A DNA stretch of 64,000 nucleotides from J051 sp040289295 (GTDB lineage Bacteria > Armatimonadota > Fimbriimonadia > Fimbriimonadales > ATM1), in contig PSLA01000006.1 in assembly GCA_040289295.1 (NCBI GenBank), forward strand, positions 1 to 64,000, read 5' to 3'. The notes below the pieces were generated by a model. The model worked only from the letters and a program-made list of their open reading frames with translations, was not told the DNA's origin and ran no database searches. Made by a program: the position numbers and the translations under genes. Below are positions 8,176-16,975 of the stretch, piece after piece. Numbering within the stretch: the stretch's first letter is position 1; each line of letters begins with the position of its first letter.

Positions 8176-9279
8176 ATGCACACGCAGCGGGTGGCAGACT
8201 TAATGAATGCCGCGCCCTATCTGTACGCAGAGAGCTCACTTGCGACCGCCGCCGCCGCGTTCCGGGAAGTGTGGGCGCCCCTACTTCCTGTTCTTGACGG
8301 CAACCGGATCGTGGGCGTGGTTTTGAGAGAGGAGGTGTTTTCTGCGCTGCTCGGCGGAGGGCACGAATCTTCGCCCATCGAGACCCTTCTCCGTGAGCCG
8401 CCCGTCACGCTCCTGCCTCAGTGGACCATCGAGGAAGCACTCGACTGCTTTCGCGCCGCCTCAGCCGCGCCCGTCGCCATCGTAACTGACGAGGAGGGGC
8501 GCTACCTCGGCTTGGTTCGAGCACTCGACTTGTTCCGCCCGTTCGCGGAGCCTGCGCGACCGCGACAGGCAGGTGGGATGGCGACGCCTTTCGGCGTGTA
8601 CCTCACAACCGGGAACGTCTCGGCAGGAGCAGGGCCTCTCGCCCTGGCGACGACGGGCGCGCTGTTGTTCCTGCTCATCACGACATGCACGCTCGCAGTG
8701 TATTGGGCCTGGCAAGTGATTCCGGTCCGCGTACCGAGTTGGGTCATCGGCGCCCTGCTGCAGTTCGGTCCGGCGGTGCTGTTCTTTGCTGCGCTAAAGG
8801 CGCTGCCTCTAACCCGCATTCATGGCGCCGAGCACAAGGTGGTTCATGCGATCGAACGCGGTGAGCCGCTCACATTGGAGGCTGCGAGGCGGATGCCCAG
8901 GGTGCACCCTCGGTGTGGAACCAACCTGGCGGTCGGCGCAACGCTGTTTATCGTCCTGGTGAACCTCAGCTGGCCGCACGTTCAGGAGTTGGGCGCGCTG
9001 CTCGCGCTGTCGGCAACCCTGATGCTCTGGCGCCCGGTGGGGGCTGTCTTCCAACAATACCTCACAACCAGCGAACCCACCAACCGGCAGCTTGAGGCGG
9101 CGCTCGCCGTCGGTCGAGAGTTGGTCGAGCGCTATCGCGGGAGCCCTCGCCGGCGAGTGCCTTTTCTCGTGCGACTCGCCTCGAGCGGTCTGCCGTGGAT
9201 CCTCCTCGGGGCGACGACCACGGCACTAGTACTCTACGCCGTCGGACTCGTGGCCGGGATTGACCTTCTGCTGCAGTAA
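8176..9279 (+). CDS. CBS domain - DUF1385 membrane fusion protein
   Basis: A 367-residue fusion. Residues 1 to about 125 hold a pair of CBS motifs (ADLMNAAPYLYAESSLATAA, LPVLDGNRIVGVVLREE and PVAIVTDEEGRYLGLV), which normally bind adenine nucleotides. The rest is the DUF1385/YqhQ module: GGMATPFGVYLTTGN, several membrane helices, the conserved HGAEHKVVHAIE and HPRCGTN. DUF1385 proteins are membrane proteins of unknown biochemistry with invariant His, Glu and Cys. The fusion suggests the membrane part is gated or tuned by an adenine nucleotide; that is inference. I chose ATG 8176. A longer reading would overlap pfkA on the other strand. Confidence 0.85.
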   Translation: MHTQRVADLMNAAPYLYAESSLATAAAAFREVWAPLLPVLDGNRIVGVVLREEVFSALLGGGHESSPIETLLREPPVTLLPQWTIEEALDCFRAASAAPVAIVTDEEGRYLGLVRALDLFRPFAEPARPRQAGGMATPFGVYLTTGNVSAGAGPLALATTGALLFLLITTCTLAVYWAWQVIPVRVPSWVIGALLQFGPAVLFFAALKALPLTRIHGAEHKVVHAIERGEPLTLEAARRMPRVHPRCGTNLAVGATLFIVLVNLSWPHVQELGALLALSATLMLWRPVGAVFQQYLTTSEPTNRQLEAALAVGRELVERYRGSPRRRVPFLVRLASSGLPWILLGATTTALVLYAVGLVAGIDLLLQ

Positions 9280-9316
9280 GTCCACCCACGGCGCTCCTCT
9301 ACTTCTCTGCTTCCAA

Positions 9317-9446
9317 GGGAGGGCGAGCGTCCCCGCGAGCCCTGTTTCCCGAGACAATCAGCCGGTGCAACGAGGGATGTTCGCGAGACGCTCATGCTCC
9401 CTGGCCTTGCCGGATGTTAAGAGGGAGGGTGAGCGTCCCCGCGAGC
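9317..9446. repeat. palindromic intergenic element, copy 2
   Basis: Arm A (GGGCGAGCGTCCCCGCGAGC) is at 9317-9341. A spacer of about 37 bases with TTTCCCGAGACAATCAG and CCGGTGCAACGAGG follows, then arm B at 9379-9413 (GTTCGCGAGACGCTCATGCT) and a second A arm at 9421-9446. The spacer matches the copies at 38704 and 31328. It fills most of the 346-base gap between the DUF1385 gene and the next gene. Apart from the Shine-Dalgarno site AAGGAGGA at 9607-9614 I see nothing else in that gap. Confidence 0.85.
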
Positions 9447-9625
9447 AGGGTTTCGATGTGGATGCGCCAGAGGCGCCCACGCTGGGTCGCGACAGATCCT
9501 GCGAACGAACAGCCCATTCCAGGTAGTCTGTTCAGTTGAGCGAGAGGCGTCGGTGCGCCTCCACGCCCGCGCCTCTGCACCGCTGAGAGCGGACGGCGCA
9601 CAAAGTAAGGAGGATATGACGGACG

Positions 9626-12613
9626 ATGATGCATTTGCTTGTCGCGGCTGTGGCAACCGGCGCCGTTGCGCCTGGAGTGCCTGCCCCGGGCGCTCTTCAT
9701 GCCCAGGGGATGTTCTTGGAGAACCTCGGCCAGTGGGACAGTGAAGCGCGTTACCTTATGCGCCTGCCGAACTTGGACACCTGGGTAACCGATGACGGCA
9801 TTGTCTATCAATTTTATCAGGCATCTGTTGAGCCACCGACCGACCTTGTCGATCCAAGCGACATCCGAGCGCGTTTTGAGAGCAAGTCGCGCGTCGTGGG
9901 GCATGCGATTCGGCTTCGCTTCCTGAATTCAGCCGGCAGTGCAACTCACCGAGGCGAGCCTTCACCGACTCGATACAACTACTTGGTTGGGAAGCGGGAG
10001 AAGTGGGCTCGGGGCGTTCGTGCGTATCCCAAGGCGGTGATCCGCGACCTTTACCGAGGAATTGACGCGGTTGTGTATTCGGATGGTGGGGCGCCGCGCT
10101 ACGACCTGCTACTTGCACCTGGCGCAGATGCAAGTGTGATTCGCATGCGCCTGGAGGGCGAGAACGGCATCAGCATCGCGCCGAACGGTCAACTGAGCGT
10201 GGGAACCATCTTCGGTAACGTCACCCTTGGGAACTTGAAGGCATACCAGGTCGTGGATGGCAAGACCGTTCCGGTACAAGCAAAGTTCCAACTCCATCGC
10301 GACGGCACCGTAACATTCGACGTCGGGAAGTACGACTCCGATTTGCCGCTTGTGATTGACCCGATAATGCGCTCGCGGTTCATTGGTGGCTCTCATGTGG
10401 ACAGGGCGGTTGTAGTTGACACGATTGGTGTGAATCGTATGGTTGCCGGCGACACGTTCAGCGCGAACTTTCCCGCATCGGGCATTTTTCAGTACAGTGG
10501 CGTGTGGGACGCGTACGTAATGCAGTGGGAAGAGCCCTGGACAAATGGCGTAGTGTGGGCAACGTTCTTGGGGAGTCCAAGCGACGACTTCATTGCGAAC
10601 GGGATGGGCTTCCAGCCGACTACGGACGGGGTGAACGTGTGGGTTGCGTTCACGGTGGGTAACATTTCGGCAACGGACTGGGATGTGTCTGTCGGTGAAC
10701 GCGGAGGAAGCGACATCGTGGTGGTGGAGATTCTTTTCGACGGTTCGGATGTTGAAGGCGACGTCGGTGTGGGCTCGCTGGGGAATGACGTCGTTACGGC
10801 GATGGGTATGTTCGTGGACTCCGCGGATGTGCCTCACATTCACCTGGCGGGTTACACTCAGGGTGCCGACTTTCCGGTGGGAGCAATTGACCCATTCCTG
10901 CTGGGCTACGGCGGTGGAATTCGGGACGGCTTCGCCATTCGAGTGAACCCGGAAGCCGATCAGCTGGAATACGGGGGATTCCTTGGCGGAAACCAAGACG
11001 ACATCGCTACGTCGCTGAAGATCCAGTCGATCAGCGGGCTTGCTTCGACAGTGGTAGTCGGTGGTCGTACGGGCTCGGCTTCCTTCCCTCACGGGGGCAA
11101 CAGTTGGGGTGGGAACTACAATGGTGGAAACGACGGCTTCGTGGCTCGGATTTCGTTCAACCCACAGAATCCTTTCGATCCGATTGCGCACCTTACGCAC
11201 TCGACATTCGTTGGTGGCAGTGGGCTCGACGAGGTTCGTTCTTTGGCGGTTACGTCAGGCGGCACTGTGTTTGTGACGGGGCGGACGAGTTCGCCGAACT
11301 TCCCAACGACAAGCGGTGCGATTGACACGACGTACAACGGCGGGAACTCGGATGTGTTTGTGGTGTCGCTGAATGCAAGTTTCACTTCGGCGAACTACTC
11401 GACGTATCTGGGTGGTGCAGACTTCGACGTTGGCAATGCGCTGGTTTTAGGAGGAGGGAATACGGCGATCATCGGCGGAGAGACGTACTCTGCCGGGTTC
11501 CCTGTAAGTACGAATGCAGACGATGGTTCGCACAATGGGCAGTCGGACGCGTTCATCGTTCGGTTGTCTGCTGCGGGCGACGCATTGCTGTTCGGATCCT
11601 TTTACGGAGGCGCAGGGACGGACGCGACGCTGGGGCTGTTCTCTCTTGGAGGCACAGCGGTTGCGGCTGTGGGCACGACGAGGTCGCCCTCCTTCCCGAC
11701 AACGGAGGGACCGGGATTCGCCGGCTCTGCCGACGCGTTTATGATGGACGTGAACACGCCCTCGGGCACGGTGGTGTTGACCGAGCTGCGTATTGAACCG
11801 AACGAAGGGGTTGGCGGCAGCTTCACGGCAACGGGAACAGTAACCCTGAGTGGGCCGGCCGGCGCGCCGACGAATATTATCCTATCGAGCGATAACACCT
11901 ACGCAATCCCGCCGCCTAGCGTGACCATTCCCGCGGGCGCAAGTGAGGCGACCTTCCCAATCACAACGCTGAATCCGCCATCGCGTCAGATTGCGACGAT
12001 CAGCGCGAACCTCGGAGTTACGATCAAGAACGCTACTCTAACGCTGAACCCGAACGTGCTCATCGGCCTGGACCTCGCTGAGCCTGCGCTCACCGGCGGC
12101 GCGACCGGCACAGGCATCGTCAAGCTGCTTGCGCCCGCGCCTCCAGGCGGGATCGTCGTTACCCTGAACACGAGTACTCCCGCGGTAGTGATTCCGCCCA
12201 GCGTCACGGTTCCGGTTGGACAGACGTCAGCGATGTTCAGCTTCCCGACGCACTCGGCTTTTACGGCGACTATCGAAGCCGTGCTGAACTCGTTCAACCA
12301 GAAGGCCGAGATCATCATTTTGCCGCCGGTTGTGTTCAGCACGACTGTGACGCCGAGGGTGGTGACTGGCGGGAACAGCGCCACTTTTCGCGTGTTTCTG
12401 AGCGGCGCTGCGCCTCCTGGCGGGTACCTGGTACGGCTCATCAGCAGTCATCCGAATGTGGCGTCCATGCCCGCTTCGGTAATCGTTCCTGCAGGGTCAA
12501 CCTTCGTTGACGTGCTTGTGACGACCGCCCGGGTTCAATCGGCTGTGGACGTCACACTCTCGGCGGACAGGATCACGCGTCGGTCTTCCATCCTCAGGGT
12601 GACACCTCCTTAG
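9626..12613 (+). CDS. large secreted SBBP-repeat protein with C-terminal beta-sandwich repeats
   Basis: A 995-residue exported protein. Residues 1-28 form a signal peptide ending near LHAQG, followed by FLENLGQWDSEARY. This opening is typical of the N-terminal domain that precedes SBBP propellers. From about residue 240 to 715 there are repeated beta-propeller blades of the SBBP type, seen as FVGGSGLDEVRSLAV, VTGRTSSPNFPTT, TYLGGADFD and similar lines. Residues from about 720 to the end hold three tandem ~90-residue beta-sandwich units, each with GG.xTGTV, PAPPGG and a P.SVTVPAG-like line. Such proteins are thought to act at the cell surface; no enzymatic residues are evident. AAGGAGGA at 9607-9614 lies 11 bases before the chosen ATG. 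Confidence 0.85.
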   Translation: MMHLLVAAVATGAVAPGVPAPGALHAQGMFLENLGQWDSEARYLMRLPNLDTWVTDDGIVYQFYQASVEPPTDLVDPSDIRARFESKSRVVGHAIRLRFLNSAGSATHRGEPSPTRYNYLVGKREKWARGVRAYPKAVIRDLYRGIDAVVYSDGGAPRYDLLLAPGADASVIRMRLEGENGISIAPNGQLSVGTIFGNVTLGNLKAYQVVDGKTVPVQAKFQLHRDGTVTFDVGKYDSDLPLVIDPIMRSRFIGGSHVDRAVVVDTIGVNRMVAGDTFSANFPASGIFQYSGVWDAYVMQWEEPWTNGVVWATFLGSPSDDFIANGMGFQPTTDGVNVWVAFTVGNISATDWDVSVGERGGSDIVVVEILFDGSDVEGDVGVGSLGNDVVTAMGMFVDSADVPHIHLAGYTQGADFPVGAIDPFLLGYGGGIRDGFAIRVNPEADQLEYGGFLGGNQDDIATSLKIQSISGLASTVVVGGRTGSASFPHGGNSWGGNYNGGNDGFVARISFNPQNPFDPIAHLTHSTFVGGSGLDEVRSLAVTSGGTVFVTGRTSSPNFPTTSGAIDTTYNGGNSDVFVVSLNASFTSANYSTYLGGADFDVGNALVLGGGNTAIIGGETYSAGFPVSTNADDGSHNGQSDAFIVRLSAAGDALLFGSFYGGAGTDATLGLFSLGGTAVAAVGTTRSPSFPTTEGPGFAGSADAFMMDVNTPSGTVVLTELRIEPNEGVGGSFTATGTVTLSGPAGAPTNIILSSDNTYAIPPPSVTIPAGASEATFPITTLNPPSRQIATISANLGVTIKNATLTLNPNVLIGLDLAEPALTGGATGTGIVKLLAPAPPGGIVVTLNTSTPAVVIPPSVTVPVGQTSAMFSFPTHSAFTATIEAVLNSFNQKAEIIILPPVVFSTTVTPRVVTGGNSATFRVFLSGAAPPGGYLVRLISSHPNVASMPASVIVPAGSTFVDVLVTTARVQSAVDVTLSADRITRRSSILRVTPP

Positions 12614-12616
12614 CTC

Positions 12617-12637
12617 CCCTCTCCCATCGGGAGAGGG
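12617..12637 (+). terminator. hairpin after the SBBP-repeat gene
   Basis: A perfect 9-bp stem CCCTCTCCC / GGGAGAGGG with the 3-base loop ATC starts 3 bases after the stop codon. There is no T-tract, so it may be a processing or stabilising hairpin, or a short dispersed repeat, rather than an intrinsic terminator. Confidence 0.45.
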
Positions 12638-12702
12638 TCGGAGGTGAGGGCTTGGACTCATCAGGCCCGTGACTATCATGGGCGGGACGCACATGCTACG
12701 CA

Positions 12703-13506
12703 TTACGCTTGAAGCAGATGTTCCAAGCCGACGGTAAGACCTTTCATCTTTGGCGCGCTCCGAATCGCCAACAGCACGCCGGGCATGAAGCAGTCGCGGC
12801 TCAGGCTGTCGTGCCGGATGGTCAGCACCTCACCTGCCCCACCGAACACAACGAGTTGATGCGCAACCAAACCCGGCAATCGAATCGAGTGAACCGGCGT
12901 GTCGGCGACCGCCCCTCCGCGCGCTCCCTCGAACTTGATGACGCCGGTTGGGGGCCTGTTCGGCCGTCGATTCCTTGCCTGCGCAATCAATTCGGCGGTG
13001 CGGATCGCGGTTCCGCTCGGCGCATCCGCCTTCTTGTCGTGGTGCATCTCGATAATCTCGCACTCGGGGAAGTGCTTTGCCGCCTCCGCCGCGAACCTCA
13101 TCATCAACACCGCGCCGATGGCGAAGTTTGGCATGTAGAGCACCGCAACGCCGTGCTCCTCTGCCTCTGAGCGAATGGCAGCCAAATCTTGTGGTGTAAT
13201 ACTACTGGTCCCGATGACCGCAGCGGCGCCTCGACGAATCGCCACCAACGCGTTGCTTGCTGCGAACTTCGGATGGGTGAAGTCCACGACCACGTGCACG
13301 GGTGCACATCGCTCGATCGCCTCCCCGAGTTTCTTCTCGGTGACCAGGTCGGGACACTGCTGCCCCGCCCAATCTCGAACGCGCAAGCCATCGTTGCGGT
13401 CAACAGCGAGAACCAACTCCATATCGTCGGCGGAGGCAACGGCACGGCAAACCTCTCGACCCATTCTCCCGGCTGCGCCGACAACTCCAACGCGAAGCCG
13501 GTTCAC
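12703..13506 (-). CDS. dapB: 4-hydroxy-tetrahydrodipicolinate reductase
   Basis: Reduces hydroxy-tetrahydrodipicolinate in the diaminopimelate/lysine pathway in the cytoplasm. At 267 residues it has the family length. Visible: the nucleotide-binding GVVGAAGRMGREV at residues 7-19, VVDFTHP near 75, GTSSIT near 100, MPNFAIG, and the catalytic/substrate signature EMHHDKKADAPSGTA with the conserved His pair and Lys. GTG 13506 overlaps the stop of the upstream gene in GTGA, so translation is coupled with the exported protein at 13503-14135. Confidence 0.97.
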   Translation of the reverse strand: MNRLRVGVVGAAGRMGREVCRAVASADDMELVLAVDRNDGLRVRDWAGQQCPDLVTEKKLGEAIERCAPVHVVVDFTHPKFAASNALVAIRRGAAAVIGTSSITPQDLAAIRSEAEEHGVAVLYMPNFAIGAVLMMRFAAEAAKHFPECEIIEMHHDKKADAPSGTAIRTAELIAQARNRRPNRPPTGVIKFEGARGGAVADTPVHSIRLPGLVAHQLVVFGGAGEVLTIRHDSLSRDCFMPGVLLAIRSAPKMKGLTVGLEHLLQA

Positions 13507-14135
13507 TCCTCTACCTCCATCACAACGCCGGGGCTCTCGATGCGTAGCGGCAACCCATCGTCACTCAAGAACACCTTCATGTCAGAGCCCAGCGTGACGA
13601 TGTGGCATGGGCGCTTAGCACCCCTGACCTCAACCACTCCGGGCCCAACGTACCTCACGACGACCTTCTGCCACTCCATCCGATTCATGTCGAAGCGATG
13701 ATACTCATCCGTCTCGCCCTGTTTGGGAGTTACACCGTGAAACCACAGTTCCGACTTCGCCTTGATGTTCGCGCCCGCTGGAGCGGGATAGCTCTTCGTC
13801 ACGCGGGTGCCGCCAACCTCGTGTACTAGGTGCGCCGTCGTGCCTTGAAACGTGACCACCTTCATCTCGAGGCCCTGTGGAGAGGATTGCCGGATGTACT
13901 TGCGCCTCGGAGTTCCGTCCTTCGAATACTCACCGATTTGGATGATCTCGACTGCCGCGCCAGCCGCCTTCATCTCAAGCCGCATTTGGCTTTGGATGCC
14001 TGCATCGCTCGTCTTGGTCTCGGTAATCGTCGCCGTTCCGACCCTGTTACCACCCATGAACACTGCGAGACGCGTTTGGCCAGCCGCGGCAACAACAGCT
14101 TCAACGCCTACGAGCAACGCAATCGCTGTTCTCAT
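13503..14135 (-). CDS. exported protein of unknown function upstream of dapB
   Basis: A 210-residue protein with a signal peptide (MRTAIALLVGVEAVVAAAGQ, cleavage probably near residue 19) and a mature domain made of alternating short polar and hydrophobic strands. This suggests an all-beta lipocalin- or LolA-like fold; no conserved catalytic pattern is visible. It overlaps dapB by 4 bases. The pairing with a lysine/DAP enzyme looks like operon convenience rather than pathway logic. I do not recognise the family. Confidence 0.65.
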   Translation of the reverse strand: MRTAIALLVGVEAVVAAAGQTRLAVFMGGNRVGTATITETKTSDAGIQSQMRLEMKAAGAAVEIIQIGEYSKDGTPRRKYIRQSSPQGLEMKVVTFQGTTAHLVHEVGGTRVTKSYPAPAGANIKAKSELWFHGVTPKQGETDEYHRFDMNRMEWQKVVVRYVGPGVVEVRGAKRPCHIVTLGSDMKVFLSDDGLPLRIESPGVVMEVEE

Positions 14136-14171
14136 GATCCCAGTCTACCGGTTCCGATGTAGAATGCCCGC

Positions 14172-14891
14172 ATTCGCGGAACGCTTGTGAATACGGCCAC
14201 GGTGGTGGTGGGTACCGCAATCGGGCTCGCCGCGCGCGGGCACTTGCCAGGGCAATACCACGAAATAGCGCTTGCGGCAGTCGGGCTTGGGACGCTAGGC
14301 TTGGGCATCAAGATGTTCATAGCCTCCAACAACGTGCTCATCCCGATTGGGGCGCTCATCTTTGGCGGTCTTCTCGGACACCTGCTCGGTCTTCAGGCAG
14401 CGGTCGAGGCGCTTGCGTCATGGGCGAAGAGCACGTTCGGCGGCGGACGAATCGAGGAGGCGTTCGTTACCACAAGCATCCTGTTCTGCGTCGGTCCCAT
14501 GACACTGCTCGGTTGCCTCGAAGACGGACTCGAAGGCAAGATCCACCTGCTCGGCATCAAGAGCATCCTCGACGGCATCTCTTCGGTGTTCTTCGCGGCT
14601 GCTCTCGGATGGGGCGTACTGCTCTCGGCGGCAACGGTGTTGGTGGTCCAGGGCGGCCTGACGCTAAGCGCACGGCGAGTGCGTCCGCTTCTTGCTCGCC
14701 GAGACGTGCTCGACGAGACGACTGCCGCCGGCGGAGGCATTTTGCTTGCCATAGGCATCGGGTTGCTCGGCTTGCGCTCATTGCCGACGGCGGACTTTCT
14801 GCCTGCGCTCTTGCTTGCCGGGGGTGTCGCTTGGCGGTTCGGCTCGCGGGAGTTAGATCAGGTTGCGCCCGGATCGCTTCCTGACGAGTGA
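14172..14891 (+). CDS. DUF554 family membrane protein
   Basis: A hydrophobic protein with about six or seven membrane helices and the DUF554 landmarks GTLVNTATVVVGTAIG at the N-terminus, GLGIKMF, ILFCVGPMTLLGCLEDG and the central LLGIKSILDGISSVFFA. YdfK-like DUF554 proteins are predicted small-molecule transporters or channels with no settled function. The usual N-terminus MRGTLVN is readable only from ATT at 14172. The first standard codon, GTG at 14187, would remove the conserved GTL. The in-frame TAG at 14160-14162 bars a longer start. The 3' end runs 39 bases into the end of dxs on the other strand. Confidence 0.8.
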   Translation: MRGTLVNTATVVVGTAIGLAARGHLPGQYHEIALAAVGLGTLGLGIKMFIASNNVLIPIGALIFGGLLGHLLGLQAAVEALASWAKSTFGGGRIEEAFVTTSILFCVGPMTLLGCLEDGLEGKIHLLGIKSILDGISSVFFAAALGWGVLLSAATVLVVQGGLTLSARRVRPLLARRDVLDETTAAGGGILLAIGIGLLGLRSLPTADFLPALLLAGGVAWRFGSRELDQVAPGSLPDE

Positions 14892-16763
14892 GCGGGCTAC
14901 TTCGGCGACCGCTTCGGCGTCTAGCCCGACCTCCTTCAACAGTTCACCTTGAGACCCGTGCTCGATGAACCTGTCGGGCATTCCCATCACGCGCACCGGT
15001 CGGTCTGCGAGGCCGTGCTCGTGCAGAAGGCGCAGGATGCCCTCGCCGATGCCTGTGGCTGCCACGCCCTCTTCGAGGGTGATGACAGTCTTCGCCCCAC
15101 GCGTTACTTCGAGAATTGTCTCCTCGTCGAGGGGCTTCGCGAAACGAAGGTTCACCACGGTGCAGCGCACTCCCTCCTCGTCCAGAGCGTCGGCGGCATG
15201 CCAGGCGGTCGCCACCATGCTGCCGTAGGCAAGGAGAGCGAGGTCCTCTCCAGAGCGAAGCAACTCAGCCTTCCCGAGTCGGATCGGCTGGCGCGCTTCG
15301 GGCAGCGAGTCATCCGCGGAGCCGCGGGGATAGCGCACCGCGATGGGCCCTTTTTCCCATTTCATCGCGAAGCGGACCATCTCGGCAAGTTCGGTTGTAT
15401 CGCGCGGGGCGAGAAGAACGAAGTTCGGCAGCATCCGAAGGTAGCCGATGTCGAACGCCCCGTGGTGCGTCGCGCCGTCTGCGCCGACGAGACCGGCCCG
15501 ATCCATGAAGAAACGAACGGGAAGGTTCTGAATCGCCACGTCGTGCACAACTTGGTCCCAGCCACGTTGGAGGAAGGTCGAGTAGATGCAGCAGGCGGGC
15601 TTCATTCCTCTGGCGGCGAGCCCTGCGCAGAAAGTGACGGCGTGCTGTTCCGCGATGCCGACATCGAAATACTGTTCGGGCAACTCCTTGCTCATCGGTG
15701 TGAGACCCGTGCCGTCCGGCATCGCGGCGGTTACGGCGATCACCGTCTTATCCTCCCGCGCAAGCGAGAGGAGAGTGTCGCCCAGCACCTTCGTGTAAGA
15801 AACCGGGCCGGAGGAGGACGGCATTTCGCACTTCACGGGGTCGAACGGCACTACCCCGTGCCACTTTCGGGCGTCCTGCTCAGCCACTTCGTAGCCCTTG
15901 CCTTTAACCGTGATGGCGTGCACCATGACGGCGCCCTTCAGTTCGCGCACATTGCCGAACACCTCGAGCAGCACGTCGAGGTTGTGACCGTCAATCGGCC
16001 CGATGTAAGCGAGACCGAGCTCTTCGAACAGGGCGCCGGTCTCCTCAGGAGCGAAGTAGTGCGTAACGCCGTGTCGGAAGCCTGCGGCGGCGCGAACAAC
16101 GGGCTTGGGCAAGTGCTCCACGACGTTCCTAAGTTTCAGCTCTACGTTCTGCACCCACGGTCGGCTACGTAACTTAGCGAAGTAGTGCGTGAGCGAGCCT
16201 ACGTTTTCGGCGATGGACATCTGGTTGTCGTTGAGAACGAAGGTGATGTCCGTCTCAAGTTGCGCTGCATTGTTGAGCGCCTCAAGGGCCATACCTCCGG
16301 TGAGAGCCGCGTCCCCTGCGATAGCGACCACTCGCTCGGTGCCCCCCAGACGGTCACGTGCGGCGGCGAAGCCGATGGCGGCCGAGTAGGCGGTGCTGGC
16401 ATGCCCTGCGCCCCAGTGGTCGTGTTCGCTCTCGCTTCTTCGCAAGAAACCGCTGATGCCTCGGTACTTTCTCAGCGTATCGAACTGAGCAAGGCGGCCG
16501 CTCAGCATCTTGTGCGGGTACGCCTGGTGACCCGTGTCCCAGCAGACGATGTCGGGCGGAATGGAATAGGTGGCGTACAGCGCCACAGTGAGCTCGACAG
16601 TGCCCAAGTTGCTGGCGAAGTGTCCACCGGTCTTGCTCACGTTATCAAGGATCGCCTGGCGTACCTCTTGGGCAACCTGATGGAGTTGCTTGCGCGTTAG
16701 GCCGTGCAGGTCCGACGGCTTCACAATCTTGCGCAACAGTGGGTAGGCGCTGGTGTCAATCAT
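14853..16763 (-). CDS. dxs: 1-deoxy-D-xylulose-5-phosphate synthase
   Basis: Condenses pyruvate and glyceraldehyde 3-phosphate, the first step of the MEP isoprenoid pathway, using thiamine diphosphate. At 636 residues from ATG 16763 it fits the family. The start is preceded by AAGGAAACGGAG. Visible: SKTGGHFASNLGTVELTVAL, WDTGHQAYPHK, the ThDP motif from GDAALTGG to NDNQMSI, DGTGLTPM, DVGIAEQHAVTFCAGLA with the conserved Glu, and DRAGLVGADGATHHGAFD. It is the last gene of a leftward run, and its 3' end overlaps that of the convergent DUF554 gene. Confidence 0.98.
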   Translation of the reverse strand: MIDTSAYPLLRKIVKPSDLHGLTRKQLHQVAQEVRQAILDNVSKTGGHFASNLGTVELTVALYATYSIPPDIVCWDTGHQAYPHKMLSGRLAQFDTLRKYRGISGFLRRSESEHDHWGAGHASTAYSAAIGFAAARDRLGGTERVVAIAGDAALTGGMALEALNNAAQLETDITFVLNDNQMSIAENVGSLTHYFAKLRSRPWVQNVELKLRNVVEHLPKPVVRAAAGFRHGVTHYFAPEETGALFEELGLAYIGPIDGHNLDVLLEVFGNVRELKGAVMVHAITVKGKGYEVAEQDARKWHGVVPFDPVKCEMPSSSGPVSYTKVLGDTLLSLAREDKTVIAVTAAMPDGTGLTPMSKELPEQYFDVGIAEQHAVTFCAGLAARGMKPACCIYSTFLQRGWDQVVHDVAIQNLPVRFFMDRAGLVGADGATHHGAFDIGYLRMLPNFVLLAPRDTTELAEMVRFAMKWEKGPIAVRYPRGSADDSLPEARQPIRLGKAELLRSGEDLALLAYGSMVATAWHAADALDEEGVRCTVVNLRFAKPLDEETILEVTRGAKTVITLEEGVAATGIGEGILRLLHEHGLADRPVRVMGMPDRFIEHGSQGELLKEVGLDAEAVAEVARSLVRKRSGRNLI

Positions 16764-16975
16764 CGCTCCGTTTCCTTCCTGGCATCTTTGTACTACGTCC
16801 ACCGTTCCGCCGGCGCGCACCAGTCTACCTACGCGGCAGGGGTGCTGTTATCCTCAAAGCAACAGCCTCTGGCTCACACGTCCATGCTTCCCGTTCGTCG
16901 TCAGCTCACCATCCCGCGCTTTCACTTCTTTGATCTCCTCGCTCTAGGGATGAACGAAAGGAGCTTTCGCGTCGC

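Noticed and set aside
10109..11200. A 363-codon minus-strand frame inside the SBBP gene
   Set aside because: The plus-strand protein has a signal peptide, Shine-Dalgarno site and repeats; the antisense frame has none.
14949..16172. A 407-codon plus-strand frame opposite dxs
   Set aside because: It is antisense to well conserved dxs and has no recognisable features.
16951..16969. Hairpin CGAAAG-GAG-CTTTCG just after hmgA as a terminator
   Set aside because: The stem is only 6 bp with no T-tract, so it is too weak to call.
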